Positions 46,415-54,673 of a DNA stretch of 64,000 bases are shown here, in pieces. Source of the DNA: Candidatus Fermentithermobacillaceae bacterium (lineage in GTDB: Bacteria; Bacillota; Sulfobacillia; Fermentithermobacillales; DUSS01); assembly GCA_012842495.1 (NCBI GenBank), contig DUSS01000004.1, forward strand, positions 124,001 through 188,000. The letters run 5' to 3'. Positions within the stretch are counted from its first letter, which is position 1, and each line of letters begins with the position of its first letter. Below the pieces are notes generated by a model that saw only the letters and a program-made list of their open reading frames with translations, was not told where the DNA came from and did no database searches. A program made the translations under genes and the position numbers.

Positions 46415-46699
46415 TCACGGGGAGGTCGGAGCGTCTTTGAGCCGGTCGACTACGTCTAGAATCTTCTCGCGGAGGGTCTCACCTAGCTGGCCCAACACCA
46501 AGATGAGGCCTACTACGACAATGGCAAGCACAAGCGCATATTCGGCGACCGTCGCACCTCTTTGGCCTCTCGTGCCCTTTACCAGCTCACGAATTCCTTC
46601 CTCCGCAAGGCGCTTGGCCTTCAAAACCAAAAGTGACGTCCGGTAACTAAACCTCACCCGCAACTTGGAAAAACAATGGCCCACCTTGGACACAGACAT
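46415..46699 (-). CDS. flp: Flp-type IVb pilin
   Basis: A 94-residue prepilin. The mature helix begins at RGATVAEYALVLAIVVVGLI with glutamate at position five or so after the G/A cleavage point, as in Flp pilins. The 50-residue leader is longer than usual, so the true start may be internal (for example a TTG near LLVLKAKRL). It is the structural subunit of the Tad pilus, cleaved by a prepilin peptidase that is not in this window. Confidence 0.85.
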   Translation of the reverse strand: MSVSKVGHCFSKLRVRFSYRTSLLVLKAKRLAEEGIRELVKGTRGQRGATVAEYALVLAIVVVGLILVLGQLGETLREKILDVVDRLKDAPTSP

Positions 46700-46783
46700 C
46701 CTTCCTTTCGTAACTAGAATCGAACTCCGGTGTCGTGAAACCGTCGTCCAAAAAACACAGATCTGAACTTCTGGCCTCGCGTG

Positions 46784-47398
46784 TTACCACCCGCCCAGGA
46801 AGGCGAGCACCCCAGGGGCGATGGTGATGAGAACCACCGGGGGCAGCAACAGCACAGATGTCACGATGGCCAGTTTTACCGGCAGCGCGTTGAGTTTGTA
46901 TTCCATCTCCTGCCTGATCTCGTTATAAGCTTCTTCCGCCAGCACAGTGCAGGTTTCGGCCAGCGGCGTCCCCAGGAGTTCCGCCTGACTCATCACAAAG
47001 TGAAACCTGGAAACCCCCGGGAGACCGAGTCTCGCCGACAGGTCACCGAGGCACCGGTGAACCAGTTTACCGGTTCTAACGTCCAGAAGAACCCTTTCCA
47101 TCTCCGTTCGCAGCGGTCCCCTGACCATCCGGGATGCGGCTTCCAGCGCGTCTGGCAATTCCAATCCGGAGGTAAGGGCGACTACCACACCCTCGAGAAA
47201 CGCGGGCCACTCGCCTGCGACTTTTTGCCGGTAGTTTGAGGGAATTCGGACCCGCACAGAGTTTTTCCGCTCCTCTTCCTCGCGCCGGCCTGCTGTCCTG
47301 TGGTAGAGTCTGTAAGCTCGTCCCTGCAGCACGGCGTGGCCGGCCATAGATAGACTCAGGCTCATTATCGCAAGAAGAAACAGGAGTTCTCCGGGCAC
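46784..47398 (-). CDS. tadC: Tad secretion membrane protein TadC
   Basis: A 204-residue type II secretion F-domain protein: LEGVVVALTSGLELPDALEAA, then SRFHFVMSQAELLGTPLAETC, with membrane helices at the N terminus and the C terminus (VTSVLLLPPVVLITIAPGVL). It forms the inner-membrane platform with TadB, encoded just upstream with a 2-bp gap. GTG start with AGGGGG. Confidence 0.87.
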   Translation of the reverse strand: MPGELLFLLAIMSLSLSMAGHAVLQGRAYRLYHRTAGRREEEERKNSVRVRIPSNYRQKVAGEWPAFLEGVVVALTSGLELPDALEAASRMVRGPLRTEMERVLLDVRTGKLVHRCLGDLSARLGLPGVSRFHFVMSQAELLGTPLAETCTVLAEEAYNEIRQEMEYKLNALPVKLAIVTSVLLLPPVVLITIAPGVLAFLGGW

Positions 47399-47400
47399 GG

Positions 47401-48201
47401 CTATCGCCCCCTCCGGCCGGTTGCGTTTTGAGAATCACAACGGCCTTGAGCGCCCACGCGCTCCAGGCTATATCCTCCGGGCGTCACCGATTTCAGAAGA
47501 AGCCCGATGACTGTCACACCCAACACCCACATGAGCAGGGATATCGTCGCTATGGCCCTCCCCGCCGGCTGCGAGAACAACTTGAGCAGCATGTCCGGCT
47601 GTATCCTCCAGGTGATGAGGAAAATCAGCCACGGTAGGACCGAAACCAGGACGGCGGTTAGTCTAGCCTCGGCCAGTTTAGCGCCGGCCTCCTTTCTGAA
47701 AGCTTTTTTCCTCCTGCACGCTTCGGCAGCGCGGGCTAATAGTATCGGGATGTTCCCTCCGGTTCTCAACCCCATTCCGAGGACGGACAGAAGGTACGCT
47801 AGTTCGGGGTTACCCGGGGCGGACAGAGCTTCGGTGAGAGCGTCCGTGATAGGTAATCCGGTTCCGTAAAGATCAACCGCTCGCCCCAAAGCCGAGTACG
47901 CGGTTCCTCTGCCCTGCCTGGCCACTTCGGCCACCGCGTGATACACATTGGCCCCGGCTTTCAACTGGAAGCCAAGCCCCAGAGCAATCTCCTCCACCTG
48001 CGACAAAAGGTCCTCCTGCCGCCCCAGACGCCGGAGAATACGGAGAAGCGAGATTTCCGGCCCCCGCCGTGGCGGTGATTGAGCCGAGTCCGCAAGGACC
48101 TTTGGCAGGCGCCACTTCAGGAGGTTCACACCTACATCGTAAAAGAGCAGAGCCGCGCACCCGCCGAAAGCCAGAGCTGAGAAAAGAACCACCGCGCTCA
48201 C
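47401..48201 (-). CDS. tadB: Tad secretion membrane protein TadB
   Basis: A 266-residue F-domain protein: LGFQLKAGANVYHAVAEVAR and GMGLRTGGNIPILLARAAEAC, and C-terminal helices (WLIFLITWRI, ATISLLMWVLGVTVIGLLL). The GTG start overlaps the ATPase stop, so translation is coupled. With TadC it anchors the ATPase to the membrane. Confidence 0.87.
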   Translation of the reverse strand: MSAVVLFSALAFGGCAALLFYDVGVNLLKWRLPKVLADSAQSPPRRGPEISLLRILRRLGRQEDLLSQVEEIALGLGFQLKAGANVYHAVAEVARQGRGTAYSALGRAVDLYGTGLPITDALTEALSAPGNPELAYLLSVLGMGLRTGGNIPILLARAAEACRRKKAFRKEAGAKLAEARLTAVLVSVLPWLIFLITWRIQPDMLLKLFSQPAGRAIATISLLMWVLGVTVIGLLLKSVTPGGYSLERVGAQGRCDSQNATGRRGR

Positions 48202-49490
48202 CCCTCCACCGCCTTCCGGAGACGCTCGAGCCTTTCCGCCCCGATCTTTTTTTCAAGCCAGGCGGGGGCGTCAGCGAAGTCGGGGACCGTACCCTGGTCA
48301 CATACTTTGAACACGCACTGGGAATCGTCCACCCCCGGACCCAGGAACGACACCTCGGCCACCATTCTCCTGCCGTCTGCAGTCCTCACCTGATGCACCA
48401 GGACGTCCACGGCTGCGGTAATCCAGGTCCTCAGTACCTGCAGAGGCACACCTTCTCCCGCCGTAAGAGCCATAGCTTCCATTCGGGCCAAACAGTCCCG
48501 GGAAGAATTGGCGTGGACGGTGGAAAGACACCCTTCGTGCCCCGTGTTCATGGCCATCACCAGGTCGAAGGTTTCCTTTCCCCTGCACTCTCCAATGATG
48601 ATTCTGTCCGGCCTCATCCTTAGAGCGTTTTTCAACAGGTCTCTGATGGTAACCTCGCCTTTCCCCTCGATGTTGGCGGGTCGGGACTCGAGCCTCACGC
48701 AATGCCTGTCTGGGATGTACATCTCTGCCGAGTCCTCCAGGACGATGAGGCGCTCCTCCGCCGGAACCGAATTGGCCAGGACATTCAACGTCGTCGTCTT
48801 TCCGGTCCCTGCGGCCCCCGACACCACTATGTCCAGGCGTTCTTTCACACATGCCGCGAGAAGTGAAGCGGTTTGGGAGGTCATTGAGCCTTCCTCAACG
48901 AGCTCTTTGAACGTTGTAAACCTCCTTGGAAACTTGCGGATGGTCAGAACGGGTCCGGAAAGGGAAAGCGGAGGCACTATGGCGTTTACCCTGGAGCCGT
49001 CGGGCAGCCGGGCGTCGACGAAAGGTGACGTCCGGTCAAGACGCCTGCCGGCAACGGAAACTATCCTGTTTATGATATCTAATAGATGACGGTCATCCCG
49101 AAAAGACGAGGTCGTGAGCTCTATCCGCCCGTTTCGCTCTACGTACACGCATGAAGGTCCGTTCACCATGATTTCCGTGACCAGCGGGTCTTCGAGGAAC
49201 TCGTCGAGGGGACCGAGACCCAGGAGCTCCTGCACGATCCGTTCGGCAAGTTCGCGCCTGGTCACCTTGCCGAAACTCAGGCCCATCGTAACCAGGAGTT
49301 CCGAGACGAGCATCGTGATCTCCTCGCGCTTCTCCCGGGAGGTCCTGGCTAAGGCTACCGCCTCCCCGTGCTTCTCGAGGATCTTTTCCCGTACTTTGCC
49401 GGCCACTTCCTCGAACGATGTCTCCCGCACCAGACCCGCCCCCGGGGGATTCGAAGGCTTTTCCTCAAGACGTTTCAGAAGGCTTACCAA
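48198..49490 (-). CDS. tadA: Tad pilus ATPase, CpaF/TadA
   Basis: A 430-residue secretion ATPase. Walker A VVSGAAGTGKTTTLNV, the Asp box VLEDSAEM, Walker B ALRMRPDRIIIGECRG, His box NTGHEGCLSTVHAN, and the N-terminal FLEDPLVTEIMVNGP segment are all visible. It powers pilus assembly (and perhaps retraction). TTG start with GGAGG; the end of the TadZ gene overlaps the start. Confidence 0.94.
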   Translation of the reverse strand: MVSLLKRLEEKPSNPPGAGLVRETSFEEVAGKVREKILEKHGEAVALARTSREKREEITMLVSELLVTMGLSFGKVTRRELAERIVQELLGLGPLDEFLEDPLVTEIMVNGPSCVYVERNGRIELTTSSFRDDRHLLDIINRIVSVAGRRLDRTSPFVDARLPDGSRVNAIVPPLSLSGPVLTIRKFPRRFTTFKELVEEGSMTSQTASLLAACVKERLDIVVSGAAGTGKTTTLNVLANSVPAEERLIVLEDSAEMYIPDRHCVRLESRPANIEGKGEVTIRDLLKNALRMRPDRIIIGECRGKETFDLVMAMNTGHEGCLSTVHANSSRDCLARMEAMALTAGEGVPLQVLRTWITAAVDVLVHQVRTADGRRMVAEVSFLGPGVDDSQCVFKVCDQGTVPDFADAPAWLEKKIGAERLERLRKAVEG

Positions 49491-50683
49491 AACCCGAACC
49501 TCCTTTTCTTTTTCTCGCCGGAAAACTCGCGGCTAGTAACCAGGCCCGGGATAAGCCGGCCGAGGATTTCCCAGAAAGCCTGCGACGCCTCGTTACGGGA
49601 GTAGAGGACGACCGGTTTCCCGTCCATTCCGGCCTTCTCGGCGCTCTTTCTGTCGTCGGGGATGGAGCCAAGGACCTCCACCTCGAGGTATTCCTCTATC
49701 CGCGATACGGGAAAGAGAGACTGGTGAGAGACTCTGTTGACCACGACGGCAAGGGCCTCTTTTTGGCCAACGCCTATTCGCTTCAAGATGTCCAGGGCCA
49801 TTTTGGCCTGTCTGAGGGCGGCCACATCCTGGGTGACGACCATGACTATTTTCGATGCCTGATCTATGCACTCACCCACCACCTCACTGGTTATGTCTGG
49901 AGGGGTGTCTACGTACACCAGTCCCCACCTACGGCGGGCAAGCGATAGAATAGCTCTCACGTGCTGCGATTCGACCAGATCCGACAGCTCCGGACGCTTG
50001 GGCGCGGCCAGAACTTGCAGGCCGCTGGACGGATGAACTACCGTAAACCTTTCCATAGTTTCCGGTCGCATATCGGACAGATTCGACAAAATGTCGATTA
50101 TGCTCGGACCGTCCAGGAGGTCCAGGTTGCATGCGACGTCTCCGGAGTGAAGATCGAGGTCCAAAAGACAGGTGTTTCCCCGGGTCGAAATCGCTGAGGC
50201 GCAAGCCAGGTTAATCGCGACGAATGTCTTCCCTACGCCGCCCTTGGGGCTCCACACGGCAATGGTCTCCTGACCGATAACGCGAGTTTCAGCTGCCGCA
50301 CATGCAGCGAGGGGCTGCCGTTCCCGCCCGGGGCCTTCCCCGGCAGGTAAGATGATTACTTCGATGCCAGGAAAGGAGACCTGGAGCCTTCCCACCCATT
50401 GTTCTACGGTCTCTCCCCGGGGTGTCACGCTCGGATCGACCACCACCACGTCCGGCCGAACCCGGCCCACCATGTACTCGGCCAGCGCAGTTTCCTTGAC
50501 CGAAGCTACCACTTCCGCCCCGGGAAACATCGCCCTGGCCGAAAACTCGGCTTCGGGTTCACCTACAACAAGGAGGGTCTGTTCCTGCGGCCCTCGCCCG
50601 CCGTCCTCGCGGGGTCCGCCCGCCCGGCCTCTCGCAACCAGGGTGCCGGGCTTTTTGGGTGCCGAAAGCAATAATCCCCTCAT
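49484..50683 (-). CDS. TadZ/CpaE-like pilus localisation ATPase
   Basis: About 399 residues. An N-terminal receiver-like pseudo domain (VVVDPSVTPRGETVEQWV, LQVSFPGIEVIILPAGEG) is followed by a MinD/ParA-type ATPase: deviant Walker A VWSPKGGVGKTFVAINLA, LLDLDLHSGD, and VYVDTPPDITSEVV. TadZ proteins mark the pole or site where the Tad machine assembles. The ATG at 50683 overlaps the cpaB stop as ATGA; longer frames upstream are unsupported. A Gly/Arg-rich linker (GRAGGPREDGGRGP) precedes the receiver-like part. Confidence 0.85.
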   Translation of the reverse strand: MRGLLLSAPKKPGTLVARGRAGGPREDGGRGPQEQTLLVVGEPEAEFSARAMFPGAEVVASVKETALAEYMVGRVRPDVVVVDPSVTPRGETVEQWVGRLQVSFPGIEVIILPAGEGPGRERQPLAACAAAETRVIGQETIAVWSPKGGVGKTFVAINLACASAISTRGNTCLLDLDLHSGDVACNLDLLDGPSIIDILSNLSDMRPETMERFTVVHPSSGLQVLAAPKRPELSDLVESQHVRAILSLARRRWGLVYVDTPPDITSEVVGECIDQASKIVMVVTQDVAALRQAKMALDILKRIGVGQKEALAVVVNRVSHQSLFPVSRIEEYLEVEVLGSIPDDRKSAEKAGMDGKPVVLYSRNEASQAFWEILGRLIPGLVTSREFSGEKKKRRFGFW

Positions 50684-51339
50684 GGCTGAGAGCCTTCTGC
50701 CTCCTCCGCCTCCGGCGCATCGTTCCGGGGAACTAGAGAAATGTAGACGTTCCCGCTTTCCAGACACCCTGCCAGGATTTCGCACGCCTCCGGGCTCAAA
50801 AGGACCATAACACCCGCAAACTCGCCGGTGTCCTGTGTTTTTTTGACTTCCAGCACAGTCACGTTACGGAGTACCGTCACGCCCCGGCGCTCAAGCTGGG
50901 AATAGCCCGCTTTCGGGTAGAAGATGACGTCGATTTTCTCCCCTGCTCTGACATCCCCGCCCAGGCACCTCTCGGGTGCCACGGGGATGAACATTCCTCT
51001 CCAGCCGGACGGAAGGTCGAAGGACAGCCCGGCTTCGTTTACACCGAACCGTACGTGCCCCGTGAGAAGTTGTTGGCCGGCGACGACATAGGTGGCGGAG
51101 AAACCGCCCACCACCTGCTCAAGGGGAAGAGACGCGGGATGGATCGCTTTGACCGGCATTTGAACGAGTTTTACGTCGGACCGCCGTATTTTCTGGTGGG
51201 GAACCAGATCTCGGGCGGCAACGACCACCGGTTTCGTTTTAACGTAGTTGGAAACGGTTATTCCGGAAAATAGAGCTGCCGAAAGCCCAAGCACCGCGGA
51301 CACTAGAAGTATCCTGTGTCTCTTCAGCGCGGTTTTCAA
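50680..51339 (-). CDS. cpaB: Flp pilus assembly protein CpaB (RcpC)
   Basis: A 219-residue protein with one N-terminal transmembrane helix (RILLVSAVLGLSAALFSGITV) and a SAF domain (VVVAARDLVPHQKIRRSDV, RGMFIPVAPERCLGGDVRAG, EKIDVIF). In diderms it works with the secretin; here, with no secretin visible, it probably binds the wall-facing side of the machine. TTG start overlaps the stop of the 51-codon gene just upstream (TTTTGA). It ends coupled to the TadZ gene. Confidence 0.88.
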   Translation of the reverse strand: MKTALKRHRILLVSAVLGLSAALFSGITVSNYVKTKPVVVAARDLVPHQKIRRSDVKLVQMPVKAIHPASLPLEQVVGGFSATYVVAGQQLLTGHVRFGVNEAGLSFDLPSGWRGMFIPVAPERCLGGDVRAGEKIDVIFYPKAGYSQLERRGVTVLRNVTVLEVKKTQDTGEFAGVMVLLSPEACEILAGCLESGNVYISLVPRNDAPEAEEAEGSQP

Positions 51340-51491
51340 AACGTCACCTCCTGGTCTCCCTCCTGGGGTCTCAGCCAGACACGCCTGATGGCGCCGGCCT
51401 CTGTTATAATGACTTGGTTACCGTCACCTCCCGTCTGTCCATCCCTGCACAGCCGGCAATGGCCTTTTTCCGCACGAGCCCGTGTCAGCAT
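51336..51491 (-). CDS. 51-aa protein of unknown function, first gene of tad operon
   Basis: The ATG at 51491 has an ideal GAGGAGGTGAG upstream, and the frame ends with TGA at 51336, overlapping the TTG start of cpaB (TTTTGA). The product begins MLTRARAEKGHCRLCRDGQT and is hydrophilic, with one CxxC pair (CRLC), so it may bind a metal or form a disulfide; no membrane segment is visible. Translational coupling to cpaB and operon-leading position argue that it is expressed. I know no family for it. It might be a small accessory factor of the pilus or a leader peptide. Confidence 0.6.
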   Translation of the reverse strand: MLTRARAEKGHCRLCRDGQTGGDGNQVIITEAGAIRRVWLRPQEGDQEVTF

Positions 51492-51672
51492 CTCACCTCC
51501 TCGGGCCGTGCCCGGAGGGAAAGGTCTTATAGGGCGCCGGTGGCGGCTTTGGGTTGTCAGGGATGCCGCTTTTAACGCCAGGGATCAGGCCGTTCTTCCT
51601 CCTTTCTTCCGAGTGTATTGGCGTTGAGCGGTAGATTCCCGGGCACGGCCACTGGTAATTTGTTCCATCCCC

Positions 51673-51701
51673 ATACTACAGGACGTGACACTCTATGTCA
51701 A
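51673..51701 (-). promoter_or_regulatory. Sigma-A promoter for the tad operon
   Basis: On the minus strand: -35 TTGACA (51701-51696), 17-bp spacer, -10 TAGTAT (51678-51673). The start point would be near 51666, leaving a 175-nt leader before the 51-codon gene. It overlaps a plus-strand promoter (51685-51714). Confidence 0.6.
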
Positions 51702-51714
51702 GATCTCTTATAAT
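51685..51714 (+). promoter_or_regulatory. Sigma-A promoter for the suf operon, face to face with tad
   Basis: -35 GTGACA (51685-51690), 18-bp spacer, perfect -10 TATAAT (51709-51714), start near 51721. The leader to sufC would be about 270 nt. A second possible -35, TTGACA at 51928-51933, has no good -10. The -35 regions of the two promoters overlap, so polymerase can occupy only one at a time. Confidence 0.55.
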
Positions 51715-51990
51715 TCCCATTCCAGGAGATTCATGATGAACCGTGTCGTTTGTGCTTATGTGGTTTGTGTGGACCTCTTCAGGGCGCCTGTCCCACGCGT
51801 TAAAAGAGCCAGGTAGCTTCATCCGGCGGACACAGTGTAGTCTCTGCACCGCCTACATCTATTGCCCGCCGCATACAGGCCGTATTACGGGAAGCAGTGA
51901 CCGAAAAGGTCAGACGGCGCGCGTTCCTTGACAATCCTCACCGGTCCGGACCATCATTTCTTAGAAATCGCATTGAGAGGGGCGATTCGC

Positions 51991-52734
51991 ATGCTCGTGG
52001 TGGAAGGTCTCCAAGTGGAAGTCGGGGGGAAACTTATCCTCAAAGGTGTTGACCTGGAAGTGGGAACCGGCGAAACCCATGTGCTCCTCGGCCCCAACGG
52101 AGGGGGCAAGACGACTTTGCTCATGGCCGTGATGGGTATGCCCAGGTACCGAGTTATTAAAGGCGCCGTTTATTTCAAAGGTAAGGACATCACGGCCCTC
52201 ACACCGGACGCCAGGGCCCGGCTGGGCATCGGCATGATGTTTCAGAAGCCTCCAGCAGTGCGTGGAGTGAAGTTGCGGGAGATCGCCCAGACCGTTGCTT
52301 CTGTCAGGGAGGCCGCTCACCCACCCGCCCCAAGTTTGGAAGGCATCGCCGAAAGGCTAAACCTTTCCGAACATCTTGACCGCGAACTCAACTACGGCTT
52401 TTCTGGAGGCGAACTCAAAAGGTCCGAAATGTTTCAGCTCCTCTGCCAGGCACCCGAACTCGTGCTTTTGGACGAGCCCGAGTCCGGAGTGGATCTCGAT
52501 AACGTCGCTCTGATAGGCGAAGCCATTAACGATCTGCTGGGCAAGCGCGGAAAAATAAAAGAACGAAAGGCATCGGGGCTGATCGTCACCCACACCGGCC
52601 ACATCCTGCGATACGTCAACGCCGACAGGGGTCACATCCTCATAGACGGAAAAATCGCCTGCCACGGCAACCCTCGCGACTTGTTCGAAGAAGTCCAGAA
52701 GCACGGTTACGGGAGGTGCGAATCGTGCCGGTAG
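51991..52734 (+). CDS. sufC: Fe-S cluster assembly ATPase SufC
   Basis: A 247-residue ABC-type ATPase: Walker A LLGPNGGGKTTLLMAV, FQKPPAVRGVKLREI after it, the signature FSGGELKRSEMFQLL, Walker B LVLLDEPESGVDLDN, and H in VTHTGHIL. The SGGELKR form of the signature is typical of SufC rather than importers. ATG at 51991 follows GAGAGGGG; the upstream frame is unsupported. Its stop overlaps the start of the SufB/D gene. With that partner it makes the two-component scaffold that builds Fe-S clusters. Confidence 0.9.
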   Translation: MLVVEGLQVEVGGKLILKGVDLEVGTGETHVLLGPNGGGKTTLLMAVMGMPRYRVIKGAVYFKGKDITALTPDARARLGIGMMFQKPPAVRGVKLREIAQTVASVREAAHPPAPSLEGIAERLNLSEHLDRELNYGFSGGELKRSEMFQLLCQAPELVLLDEPESGVDLDNVALIGEAINDLLGKRGKIKERKASGLIVTHTGHILRYVNADRGHILIDGKIACHGNPRDLFEEVQKHGYGRCESCR

Positions 52735-54014
52735 AGCGGGAACTTGAAGACGTACGCCGCAGCTTAAGGGGGCTTGATTCATCCCTGCTTCGGGAACTCG
52801 ACCGGCGAGCGGAAGCGGCACGCGAAAAGAAGGCAGCTTACAGTCTGGATATCGACCTTCGGGCATTCCACGAAGGAGAAGCCGTGGCGCGGACGGACTC
52901 GCTGGAGGCCCTTCCCGATGAAGTAAAAGCTGTGATGCTCGCTTCGGGCGTGGATCCGTCTGAAAGCGGTCGGGCCGGAAGCTATGTGCAGGTTGGAAAG
53001 AACGTTATATATGAAAGGGTCAATCAGATTTACTCAGGTAAGCTCGAGATAATGGATGTGGGAGATGCGCTTGAAAAATATCCGGACGTGCGGGATCTCT
53101 GGTGGACCGTCGTAGCCCCTGACCAGGACAAATACACCGCTTTCTCCCAGCTCCACGACGTACACGGGTACTTCGTCAGGGTATTTGAAGGCCAGGAGGT
53201 GGAACTTCCCGTCCAATCGTGCCTTCTGCTCCACGAAAACGCCGAGGTTCAGAACGTCCACAACATAGTCATTCTGGAGAAAGGCTCAAGCGCCCACCTA
53301 ATTTCCGGGTGTACGACTTCGCCCCGGGTGAAGACCGGCCTTCACATCGGCATATCCGAGTTTTTCGTGAGACCTGGCGCAAAGCTTACGTTTACCATGG
53401 TCCACAACTGGGGTCCCGAGTTCCACGTCAGGCCCAGGTCCGGTGCCCTGGTCGAAGAGGGCGGGACGTTCATCTCCAATTACGTTCTGTTGAAGCCAGT
53501 CAAGTCCCTTCAGACCTACCCGGTCGCCTACCTCCGGGGCCGGGGTTCCCGGGCGGTCTTCAACACTCTCATCTACGGATTGGAGAATTCTCACATCGAC
53601 GCAGGTTCCAAGATCGTCCTGGAGGGAGAGGACTCCTCGGGCGAGGCCGTTTCCAGAGCCATCGCGCAGGACAAGTCCGTTGTGTATGCCAGAGGTACCC
53701 TTTTGGCCAGGCAGAACCGTTCCCGGGCGCATCTTGACTGCAGGGGGATCGTCTTCGGTGACGAAGCCCAAATGTTCGCCATTCCCGAACTCGAATCGGA
53801 GGGTGCTCCCCAGAGCCTTCTCTCCCACGAAGCTGCCATTGGCCCTATCTCCGAAGAGGAGGTCGAATACCTCATGGCCAGAGGGATTCCCAGGGATGAG
53901 GCCGTCTCCCTTATAACCAGGGGATTTCTCGACGTTCGGATAATGGGGTTGCCTCAAGCGCTTGAATCGGCAATCCGCAAAATGGTGGAGATAACTCAGA
54001 GGGAGTCGATGTGA
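52725..54014 (+). CDS. SufB/SufD-family Fe-S scaffold protein (SMS type)
   Basis: A 429-residue beta-helix scaffold. A charged, helical N-terminal region (residues 1-60) is followed by the conserved core: VQNVHNIVILEKGSSAHLIS, GCTTSP, LHIGISEFFVRPGAKLTFTMVH, SRAHLDCRGI and SHEAAIGPISEEEVEYLMARG. The last stretch holds the C and HEA residues that family members use to assemble clusters. GTG at 52725 follows GGGAGG and overlaps the sufC stop. Comparative work calls a two-gene SufC plus SufB-like locus the SUF-like minimal system (SMS), common in anaerobes; absence of sufB/D pairs, sufS and sufU nearby fits that. Confidence 0.85.
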   Translation: MPVERELEDVRRSLRGLDSSLLRELDRRAEAAREKKAAYSLDIDLRAFHEGEAVARTDSLEALPDEVKAVMLASGVDPSESGRAGSYVQVGKNVIYERVNQIYSGKLEIMDVGDALEKYPDVRDLWWTVVAPDQDKYTAFSQLHDVHGYFVRVFEGQEVELPVQSCLLLHENAEVQNVHNIVILEKGSSAHLISGCTTSPRVKTGLHIGISEFFVRPGAKLTFTMVHNWGPEFHVRPRSGALVEEGGTFISNYVLLKPVKSLQTYPVAYLRGRGSRAVFNTLIYGLENSHIDAGSKIVLEGEDSSGEAVSRAIAQDKSVVYARGTLLARQNRSRAHLDCRGIVFGDEAQMFAIPELESEGAPQSLLSHEAAIGPISEEEVEYLMARGIPRDEAVSLITRGFLDVRIMGLPQALESAIRKMVEITQRESM

Positions 54015-54101
54015 GGTATTCCAGGCAGCTTCAAGCTGTACCCAAGAAGAGTGCTCTAGTCTTTGATCCCGTCATGTGCCTTGGTCTGGCGCAGCTCGAA
54101 C

Positions 54102-54584
54102 TCAGCGATGATAGGGCTCCCCGGAGATGATCTTAAACGCTCTGTAAGTCTGTTCCAGTAAGAGCAAAGGAACGAACTGGTGGAGAAAGGTCATCGGGCC
54201 CAGGGACAGGACCAGATCGGCCCTGTCGATGATCATGGGAGAAAGCCCGTTGGGCCCTCCGACGGCGAAAACCAGGCGAGACTCGCCACGTACCCCTCGC
54301 TCCTGCAACCAGCGGGCGAACTCCGCTGAAGAGAACATCTTGCCGCGGGAATCCAGCGCAATCAGATGCTCGCCTTCTCGCAGCGCCGACAAAAGCCGGT
54401 GCCCCTCGACTTCTGTAGCTGATTCGATGTCTTTGGGAGAAGCAGCGTCCCGCACGGGCTCGTCCTTGATCTCCACAAACTCCACCCGTGCGTACGGCCG
54501 GATACGTTTCAGATACTCGGCTATTCCTTGCCGGAGGTAAGCCTCTCGTACCTTACCGACGAGGATCACTCGTATGTGCGTCAT
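54102..54584 (-). CDS. rlmH: 23S rRNA (pseudouridine1915-N3)-methyltransferase RlmH
   Basis: A 160-residue SPOUT methyltransferase. The SAM-binding knot shows in HLIALDSRGKMFSSAEFARWL, LVFAVGGPNGLS and LSLGPMTFLHQFVP, and the C-terminal YRAFKIISGEPYHR is the standard ending. It methylates N3 of pseudouridine 1915 in helix 69 of 23S rRNA. The ATG at 54584 keeps the normal N terminus (MTHIRVILVGKVRE); an ATG at 54605 is an alternative. Confidence 0.95.
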   Translation of the reverse strand: MTHIRVILVGKVREAYLRQGIAEYLKRIRPYARVEFVEIKDEPVRDAASPKDIESATEVEGHRLLSALREGEHLIALDSRGKMFSSAEFARWLQERGVRGESRLVFAVGGPNGLSPMIIDRADLVLSLGPMTFLHQFVPLLLLEQTYRAFKIISGEPYHR

Positions 54585-54673
54585 TTTATCTTCAACCGCC
54601 CCCATTGTAAAACCTGCACTAACGTCTGGCCGAGAACGCGTCGTGCCCTGGCTTGCGTGCCGAGTTCGCGGGT

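Noticed and set aside
51316-51627. Plus-strand ORF opposite the start of the tad operon
   Set aside because: It overlaps the cpaB start and the well-supported 51-codon gene and has no ribosome binding site.
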